This document shows, one piece after another, positions 1-4,289 of a stretch of 5,831 nucleotides of DNA. Numbering within the stretch: the stretch's first letter is position 1; every line of letters begins with the position of its first letter. The DNA comes from Calditrichota bacterium. Lineage in GTDB: Bacteria; Calditrichota; Calditrichia; RBG-13-44-9; J075. The DNA is taken from NCBI GenBank assembly GCA_024275555.1, contig JAJRYW010000161.1, forward strand, positions 1 through 5,831, read 5' to 3'. The notes under the pieces were generated by a model that saw only the letters and a list, made by a program, of their open reading frames with translations, was not told the origin of the DNA and made no database searches. Made by a program: the position numbers and the translations under genes.

Positions 1-42
1 AAACAGGTAAACGATGAACAGAAATGGTAACAGTGTACGCAT
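1..42 (-). CDS. Start of a probable exported or membrane protein (partial, runs off left edge)
   Basis: Read on the minus strand from an ATG at 42-40, the frame stays open to the window edge and gives MRTLLPFLFIVYLF. A single positive charge at residue 2 followed by an almost unbroken hydrophobic stretch is what the start of a Sec signal peptide or a first membrane helix looks like. A purine-rich ribosome binding site lies six bases upstream of the ATG, which is the main reason to believe this start. Only 14 codons are visible, so the function cannot be named and export is an inference from hydrophobicity alone. The gene is divergent from the phosphohexomutase gene, with 636 bases between the two starts, so they do not share a transcript. 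Confidence 0.6.
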   Translation of the reverse strand, partial: MRTLLPFLFIVYLF

Positions 43-48
43 AAAACA

Positions 49-56
49 CCTTCCTT
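49..56 (-). promoter_or_regulatory. Ribosome binding site of the left-edge gene
   Basis: On the minus strand this reads AAGGAAGG, a strong match to the anti-Shine-Dalgarno complement, ending six bases before the ATG at 42-40. It supports the left-edge gene, which is too short in this window to be judged by length. Confidence 0.6.
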
Positions 57-551
57 CATTAAAAAAACAAGTACAAGTTAAACTAAAGTTGATACAGATT
101 TCCGCTGAGAAGATTGTTATCTGTCTGAATATTCGACGGTTGTAAAATCGCTCTCAGGCTTGATTCCTTTTTGCTTACAATGGGAATGTTTTGAGGATTT
201 GATCGGATCGGCCGTTTTTATTCCTATTTCAATTTCAGTGTTTCTCAATCCTGGTCGGCGTTCCCCTGCGTCTGATTTTCAACTCGTGATTCCGGCAACA
301 GGATCGAAGTAGCCCCCTGATTCTTACTTGGTCACATCTCGGCAGATAAACCCGTCGGCGAATCATGGATTTAAACCGGATATTCCACAACTCCATTCAG
401 ACCGTCAGCGGGTTTGCAAGAGAGATTGGTCATTTATGATGAGATCCGCGTTTTTTTCTTATCAATGACAGGTAAAAAAATCAAGTTTCAGTGTAAGAAC
501 GGAAAAAGAATTTTGCAACAAAAACATCCGATTTTTGAACCGATAAAGAAC

Positions 552-580
552 TTGATCGGATTGGCATTCTGCCCTAAATT
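552..580 (+). promoter_or_regulatory. Candidate sigma-70-type promoter for the phosphohexomutase gene
   Basis: TTGATC at 552-557 (four of six to the -35 consensus) and TAAATT at 575-580 (four of six to the -10 consensus) are separated by exactly 17 bases. This would start transcription near 587 and leave a leader of about 90 bases before the ATG at 679. The match is only moderate and sits in AT-rich DNA where such matches arise by chance. It also overlaps the stem-loop at 576-616, so both cannot work as described on the same transcript. Confidence 0.3.
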
Positions 581-616
581 TGCTACCCAAAAGCGAGCGG
601 CTTTGTAGCGAAAATT
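576..616 (+). other. Imperfect stem-loop upstream of the phosphohexomutase gene
   Basis: GCTAC at 582-586 pairs with GTAGC at 605-609, and AAAGC at 590-594 pairs with GCTTT at 600-604. This gives ten base pairs with a three-base bulge (587-589) and a five-base loop GAGCG. AT-rich flanks (about 576-581 and 611-616) could extend the stem with small bulges. No T-run follows, so it is not a classic terminator. It may be a leader RNA structure if transcription starts upstream, an operator-like inverted repeat, or chance. Confidence 0.35.
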
Positions 617-678
617 GAGTTGGGATTGCGAATCCGCCAGATGAACAACTACTTTTCTCACATAACCCGGGAGGACCA

Positions 679-2046
679 ATGGCAGCAGTGAATCCTTTTA
701 TTTTTCGCGAATACGATATTCGAGGCGTGGTTGGACAGGATTTGACCGATGAAGTGGTGGAATTGCTTGGCAAGGGCATCGGTACGTATTTTGTGCACAA
801 TGGTGTAAAAAAAATCAGCGTGGGCGGCGATGTGCGGCTCTCCACCCCCCATTTGAGTGAACTTTTGCAAAAGGGCCTTACCTCTACCGGCTTAGCCGTC
901 ATCGATTTAGGGGAAGTTCCCACCGGTATGCAATATTTTTCGCTCTATAAGCTGGATGTCGGGGCCGGGGTGATGATCACCGGCAGCCACAATCCGCCCG
1001 AGTTTAACGGGTTTAAAATCAGCCTGGGAACCGACCCGGTTTACGGCGAGCAGATCCAGGAAATTCGTAAAATTATTGAATCGGGCGATTTTGCTGCCGG
1101 CGACGGCCATAGTGAGAAGTACGATCTGTATCCGGAATATTACGACGACATGACCTCGCGCCTGAAGCTGAAGCGCCCGGTCAAAGTGGTGATCGACTGC
1201 GGCAACGTGGCCGGATCGCTGGTGGCGCGGGAGTTGTTCCGGCGCCTGGGAGCGGATGCAACCTTTCTGTTCTGCGAGCCGGACGGCCGCTTCCCCAACC
1301 ATCATCCCGATCCCACCGTGCTGGAGAACATACAGGATTTGATTAAAACCGTCAAGGAAACCGGGGCAGAACTGGGCATCGGCTACGACGGCGACGCCGA
1401 CCGGATTGGCGTGGTTGATGAAAACGGCAAGGTGATTTTCGGCGACCGGCTGGTGCTGCTCTTTGCCAGGGAGATTCTGCCCAAGTATCCCGGCGGCAAA
1501 GTTATTTTTGATGTAAAATGTTCCCAGGCCCTGCCCGATACGATCAGCGCCGCCGGCGGGGAGCCGGTGATGTGGAAAACCGGGCACTCCCTGCTGAAGA
1601 AAAAAATCAAAGAGACCAACGCCCCCATCGGCGGGGAGATGAGCGGCCATATTTTTATCCGGGATAATTTTTACGGCTACGATGACGCGGTCTACGTCTC
1701 GGCCCGGCTGCTGGAAATTATCTCCAACGGCAACAAAAAGATGAGCCAGTTCCTGGCCGGCGTCCCCGATTATTACTCCACGCCGGAAATCCGCGCCGAG
1801 TGCGTCAACGATGAGGATAAATTCCGTATCGTTAAAGAAGCGGTGAAGTATTTTAAAGAGAATTATGATGTCATCGATGTGGACGGGGTGCGCATCCAGT
1901 TTGGCGACGGCTGGGGATTGGTGCGGGCCTCCAACACTCAGCCGGTCATCGTGCTGCGCTTCGAAGCCAAAACGCCCGAACGCCTGGAGGAAATTCGCTC
2001 TATCGTGGTCGGGAAGTTGAAAGAGATAGGCGAAATTAAAATCTGA
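679..2046 (+). CDS. Phosphomannomutase/phosphoglucomutase (alpha-D-phosphohexomutase family)
   Basis: A cytosolic mutase that moves the phosphate between C6 and C1 of mannose or glucose, supplying mannose-1-phosphate or glucose-1-phosphate for GDP-mannose or UDP-glucose and so for envelope polysaccharide. The 455-residue length and motif order fit the bacterial PMM/PGM (AlgC/ManB-like) group. Visible motifs are the N-terminal FREYDIRG (9-16); the catalytic phosphoserine loop TGSHNP (101-106, Ser103); the metal loop GYDGDADR (235-242, Asp237, Asp239, Asp241); the sugar-binding loop GGEMSGH (318-324); and the C-terminal phosphate-binding loop RASNTQP (416-422). All key residues are present. The start is supported by GGGAGG at 669-674, four bases upstream of the ATG, and by the family's typical N-terminus right after it. 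A terminator follows 10 bases after the stop, so it seems to be a single-gene unit. PMM/PGM is favoured over phosphoglucosamine mutase by the GEMSGH loop; relative activity on mannose and glucose cannot be read from sequence. Confidence 0.95.
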   Translation: MAAVNPFIFREYDIRGVVGQDLTDEVVELLGKGIGTYFVHNGVKKISVGGDVRLSTPHLSELLQKGLTSTGLAVIDLGEVPTGMQYFSLYKLDVGAGVMITGSHNPPEFNGFKISLGTDPVYGEQIQEIRKIIESGDFAAGDGHSEKYDLYPEYYDDMTSRLKLKRPVKVVIDCGNVAGSLVARELFRRLGADATFLFCEPDGRFPNHHPDPTVLENIQDLIKTVKETGAELGIGYDGDADRIGVVDENGKVIFGDRLVLLFAREILPKYPGGKVIFDVKCSQALPDTISAAGGEPVMWKTGHSLLKKKIKETNAPIGGEMSGHIFIRDNFYGYDDAVYVSARLLEIISNGNKKMSQFLAGVPDYYSTPEIRAECVNDEDKFRIVKEAVKYFKENYDVIDVDGVRIQFGDGWGLVRASNTQPVIVLRFEAKTPERLEEIRSIVVGKLKEIGEIKI

Positions 2047-2056
2047 TGGCGACCAG

Positions 2057-2086
2057 GTCCCGGTGTTTCCGCCGGGACTTTTTTTT
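2057..2086 (+). terminator. Rho-independent terminator after the phosphohexomutase gene
   Basis: GTCCCGG (2057-2063) pairs perfectly with CCGGGAC (2072-2078). A G-T and a G-C pair extend the stem to nine, with loop TTTC, and eight T residues follow (2079-2086). It begins 10 bases after the stop codon. This is a textbook intrinsic terminator and separates the mutase transcript from the downstream pair of genes. Confidence 0.9.
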
Positions 2087-2122
2087 GGAGTACGCATTTT
2101 CTCATTAACTCATAAGCAATAA

Positions 2123-2240
2123 TGCCACAGAGCCGCAGAGACCACAGAGGATATTAAATTTTGTTAAAAAATTTCCTGCTAACGGTTCGAGAAGAATGCA
2201 TGTTTTGTCCCTTCTCTGAGTTCTCTGTGTCTCTGTGGCA
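2123..2240. repeat. Inverted repeat with CCACAGAG-type arms
   Basis: The left arm (2123-2150) and right arm (2213-2240) are inverted copies, about 80 percent matched over 30 positions, with the outermost ten bases TGCCACAGAG identical. Each arm is made of short direct units: CCACAGAG, CCGCAGAG and CCACAGAG in the left arm (starts 2125, 2133, 2142), and CCACAGAG, ACACAGAG and CTCAGAG read on the minus strand in the right arm. The 62-base spacer (2151-2212) is AT-rich at its left end. Transcribed RNA could fold into a long hairpin. From general knowledge, very similar CCACAGAGACACAGAG intergenic repeats are common in many environmental bacterial genomes and their role is unsettled. The element lies after the mutase terminator and just before the phosphatase gene, and no transposase accompanies it. 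Confidence 0.75.
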
Positions 2241-2249
2241 AAACAAAGA

Positions 2250-2276
2250 TTGGCACGTAATATCAGTCATTAATAA
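2250..2276 (+). promoter_or_regulatory. Weak candidate promoter for the phosphatase-prs operon
   Basis: TTGGCA at 2250-2255 resembles a -35 box, and TAATAA at 2271-2276 could be a -10 box at a short 15-base spacing. A promoter is expected in this gap, since a terminator closes the previous gene, but this particular match is weak. TAATAT at 2258-2263 is an alternative -10 without a good -35. Confidence 0.2.
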
Positions 2277-2288
2277 AAAGTAGCGATC

Positions 2289-2292
2289 AGGA
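2289..2292 (+). promoter_or_regulatory. Ribosome binding site near the phosphatase start, ambiguous spacing
   Basis: AGGA is the only Shine-Dalgarno-like stretch before this gene. It lies two bases from the ATG at 2295, which is too close to be ideal, but eight bases from an in-frame TTG at 2301. The true start may therefore be the TTG, shortening the protein by two residues; the ATG remains the default. Confidence 0.35.
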
Positions 2293-2294
2293 AC

Positions 2295-3113
2295 ATGTCG
2301 TTGACAGCCAACGCCGCGGAACTGCAAAGGTTTGCCGAGGATCTCTCCCGGCGGGCCGGCGCCTATTTGATGGAGCACCTGGGCAAGCTGAACGTGCATC
2401 AAATCTCCGAGAAACAGCGCAACGATTTTGTAACCCATGTGGACCGCGGCTCCGAGGCGCTTATTGTGGAAGAAATCCGCCGGAGCTATCCGGAGCACTC
2501 CATTTTGGCGGAAGAAGGCGCAACACATCAAAACTCCGGCAGCCTCACCTGGATTGTTGATCCGTTAGACGGAACCCTGAACTACATCAAGGAAATCCCT
2601 TTTTTCGGCGTTTCGATTGCTGTAGAGGACGAAAAGGGTTTGCTGGTCGGCGTGGTTTATAATCCCGCCCTGGATGAGCTGTTCAGCGCCCGGCGCGGCG
2701 GGGGGGCAACCCTCAATCGGCGCTCCCTGCAGGTGTCCGCCCAAACCGATCTCCGGCGGGCCTTTCTGGCCACCGGATTTCCGCATCATTCCAAGTACCA
2801 TTTGCCGGATTACCTGCACGCTTTTTCGGAAATTTTCATTCAGGCCGCCGGGGTGCGACGGCTGGGCTCCGCCGCCCTGGACCTCTGCTACACGGCTTCC
2901 GGCTGTTTTGAGGCCTACTGGGAGTTAGGCCTGCAATCCTGGGATATCGCGGCGGGCAGTTTAATCGTTCGGGAAGCCGGCGGCGCCGTATCCGATTTCC
3001 GGGGCGGAGATACACACCTGCAATCCGGCCGGATTGCCGCCGGCAACAAAGAAATCCACTCGCAAATCATAAACATCTTAGCACACTACTTTAAGGAGCC
3101 AGATCATGTCTGA
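2295..3113 (+). CDS. Inositol monophosphatase family protein (SuhB/IMPase-like)
   Basis: A magnesium-dependent, lithium-sensitive-type phosphatase fold that removes phosphate from myo-inositol-1-phosphate or a similar small sugar phosphate in the cytosol. Its 272 residues match the family's usual 260-275. Motifs in order are NDFVTHVD (43-50), the metal-binding LAEEG (71-75), the signature WIVDPLDGTLNYI (86-98, Asp89 and Asp92 as metal ligands, then the Gly-Thr that holds phosphate), and the second signature WDIAAGSLIVREAGG (216-230, Asp217). All metal-binding residues are present, so it should be active. The last 8 bases overlap the start of the prs gene, which implies translational coupling. 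Members of this family also act as fructose-1,6-bisphosphatase, PAP phosphatase or histidinol-phosphatase, and E. coli SuhB has an rRNA-processing role. The motifs favour the IMPase/SuhB branch, but substrate cannot be settled here. Start choice is uncertain by two codons (ATG 2295 or TTG 2301). Confidence 0.92.
   Translation: MSLTANAAELQRFAEDLSRRAGAYLMEHLGKLNVHQISEKQRNDFVTHVDRGSEALIVEEIRRSYPEHSILAEEGATHQNSGSLTWIVDPLDGTLNYIKEIPFFGVSIAVEDEKGLLVGVVYNPALDELFSARRGGGATLNRRSLQVSAQTDLRRAFLATGFPHHSKYHLPDYLHAFSEIFIQAAGVRRLGSAALDLCYTASGCFEAYWELGLQSWDIAAGSLIVREAGGAVSDFRGGDTHLQSGRIAAGNKEIHSQIINILAHYFKEPDHV
3093..3098 (+). promoter_or_regulatory. Ribosome binding site of prs inside the upstream gene
   Basis: AAGGAG lies within the last codons of the phosphatase gene, seven bases before the ATG at 3106. 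It fixes the prs start within the 8-base overlap and supports co-transcription and coupled translation. Confidence 0.75.
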
Positions 3114-4152
3114 TTCGTCTACCATGATTGGGAAACGGGGGGCTCTTTCCATCATGGCTTGTGATTCGGGCCGCCCCTTTGCAGAACGAATTATTGCCGA
3201 GTTAAACTCGATTTCGCATGAGCAGAATCAGGGCGTCAAACATCGCCTGAAGTATTCCAGCGATGTACGCTTCCCCAACGGGGAGATCAAAGTGGTGGTC
3301 GAGGAAAACATTCGCGGCGATGATCTCTACATTGTACAAGCGATTGATGATCCGCTCAGCGAGACCAGCGTGAACGACAACCTGATGTCGCTGCTGACTG
3401 CCGTGCACGCCAGCTATCAATCCGATGCGGATCACATCACCATCGTACTTCCCCAGTTCCCCTATTCCCGCCAGGAGCGCCGTAAAACCCGGGAAGCCAT
3501 CACCGCCAAACTGGTGGCGGGAATGCTGGAGTTGGCCGGGGCGCAGCGGGTCATCACCCTGGATATTCACTCCGAGGCTATCCAGGGGTTCTTCAACCAC
3601 GCCAAGCTGGAAGATTTGCACGCTTCGCGGGTGTTTATCGATTACCTGCAAAACATTATGCGCATCGACCCCACCAATATGGCCGTCACCAGCCCGGATG
3701 TGGGCAGCGCCGAACGGGCCCGCTACTATTCCCAGAAATTGGGGGTGGACCTGGCCATCGTCGACAAATCCCGCGACTACAGCAAGGTGAGCACCATCGA
3801 AAGCATGCGCCTGGTGGGGGATGTAAAAGACCGCGAGGTGCTGCTGGTGGATGACATCATCGCTACCGGCGGTACATTGGTGAACGCGGTGCGCCTGCTC
3901 AAAGATAAAGGCGCCGCGAAAATCACCGTGCTGGCCAGCCTGCCCTTTTTTACCGGCAACTGCAAAGAACGCCTCGACCGGGCTTATCACGAGGGCTTGC
4001 TGGATATGGTCATCGGCACCGACGCGGTGTTTCATGGAAAAGAATTTGTGGAAAGCACCCCCTGGTACCGCGAGGTCAGCGTCGCCCCGTTATTCGCCCG
4101 GGTGATTTACAATATCAACAATAAGCTTTCGGTGAGCGAGCTGCTGAAATAG
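3106..4152 (+). CDS. prs: Ribose-phosphate pyrophosphokinase (PRPP synthetase), divergent form
   Basis: Transfers diphosphate from ATP to ribose-5-phosphate to make PRPP, the entry point for purine, pyrimidine, NAD, histidine and tryptophan synthesis. Recognisable blocks are FPNGEIKVVVEENIRG (56-71), the VNDNLM segment (89-94), the ATP-site loop SRQERRKTREAITAKL (121-136), TLDIH (151-155) with IQGFF (159-163), SPDVGSAERAR (196-206), catalytic Lys221 and Arg223 in DKSRDYSK, and the PRPP-binding loop VDDIIATGGT (248-257). At 348 residues it is about 30 longer than the usual 310-320, with extra length at the N-terminus and a small insert near 83-88. In the PRPP loop the Asp usual in the form VDDMIDTGGT is Ala253. 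Alanine or serine there occurs in other phosphoribosyltransferase-fold loops, so activity is still likely. Second gene of a two-gene operon with the phosphatase; no clear terminator follows before the insertion sequence. Confidence 0.9.
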   Translation: MSDSSTMIGKRGALSIMACDSGRPFAERIIAELNSISHEQNQGVKHRLKYSSDVRFPNGEIKVVVEENIRGDDLYIVQAIDDPLSETSVNDNLMSLLTAVHASYQSDADHITIVLPQFPYSRQERRKTREAITAKLVAGMLELAGAQRVITLDIHSEAIQGFFNHAKLEDLHASRVFIDYLQNIMRIDPTNMAVTSPDVGSAERARYYSQKLGVDLAIVDKSRDYSKVSTIESMRLVGDVKDREVLLVDDIIATGGTLVNAVRLLKDKGAAKITVLASLPFFTGNCKERLDRAYHEGLLDMVIGTDAVFHGKEFVESTPWYREVSVAPLFARVIYNINNKLSVSELLK

Positions 4153-4249
4153 GGGGATGGAGGCCGGAACGACCACCTTACATTTTGAGGCAGAGCCCTC
4201 GGAGAAGCAATCCGCATAGGAGCGCTGGGTCGAGATTAAAACTAATTTA
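4153..4249. other. Short spacer between prs and the insertion sequence
   Basis: This stretch of 97 bases holds no convincing gene; a 20-codon frame from the ATG at 4157 to the TAG at 4217-4219 has no spaced ribosome binding site. I see no stem followed by a T-run, so the terminator of the phosphatase-prs operon may lie elsewhere or have been displaced when the element inserted. Confidence 0.5.
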
Positions 4250-4267
4250 GGGTTTGCTGAAAAACTA
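4250..4267 (-). repeat. Probable terminal inverted repeat of the insertion sequence (3' end)
   Basis: GGGTTTGCTGAAAAACTA, read inward from 4250, has the look of a terminal repeat. It lies just outside the 3' end of the transposase gene. This cannot be confirmed without the other end of the element. Confidence 0.45.
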
Positions 4268-4289
4268 ATGTCCGCGAAAGTCGGCCACT

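Larger units (their letters stand above)
43..678. other. Divergent intergenic spacer, no convincing gene
   Basis: This 636-base spacer separates the minus-strand gene at the left edge from the plus-strand mutase. It is visibly more AT-rich than the genes, with runs of A and T. Short open frames exist on both strands (for example about 365-439 plus and 235-366 minus) but lack a ribosome binding site or any protein-like composition I recognise. Near the mutase it holds a candidate promoter (552-580) and an imperfect stem-loop (576-616). The 10-mer TTGATCGGAT occurs twice, near 199-208 and 552-561, each followed by a pyrimidine and GG; this may be chance. I see no tRNA, CRISPR-like repeats or transposon ends here. 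Confidence 0.6.

Noticed and set aside
201..219. CGG/CCG pairing followed by a T-run, possible terminator
   Set aside because: The stem is only three base pairs, too weak, and no gene ends upstream of it on the plus strand.
235..366. 43-codon minus-strand frame rich in arginine
   Set aside because: No ribosome binding site and a composition typical of non-coding sequence read by chance.
365..439. 24-codon plus-strand frame starting ATG in the divergent spacer
   Set aside because: No Shine-Dalgarno-like sequence upstream, and too short to judge by composition.
414..608. 64-codon plus-strand open frame in the divergent spacer
   Set aside because: It starts with TTG, has no ribosome binding site, overlaps the candidate promoter and stem-loop, and its protein looks like nothing I recognise.
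907..2097. Long minus-strand open frame opposite the phosphohexomutase gene
   Set aside because: It is a codon-bias shadow of the well-supported plus-strand gene, and its protein has no recognisable motifs.
2123..2240. CRISPR array suggested by repeated CCACAGAG units
   Set aside because: The units are 7-9 bases, nearly contiguous and arranged in inverted arms, with no regular spacers and no cas genes.
3202..4035. Long minus-strand open frame opposite prs
   Set aside because: It is a shadow of prs, whose motifs are unmistakable; no ribosome binding site or protein family fits the antisense frame.
4157..4219. 20-codon frame just after prs
   Set aside because: The G-run abuts the ATG directly, leaving no proper ribosome binding site spacing, and the peptide is not recognised.
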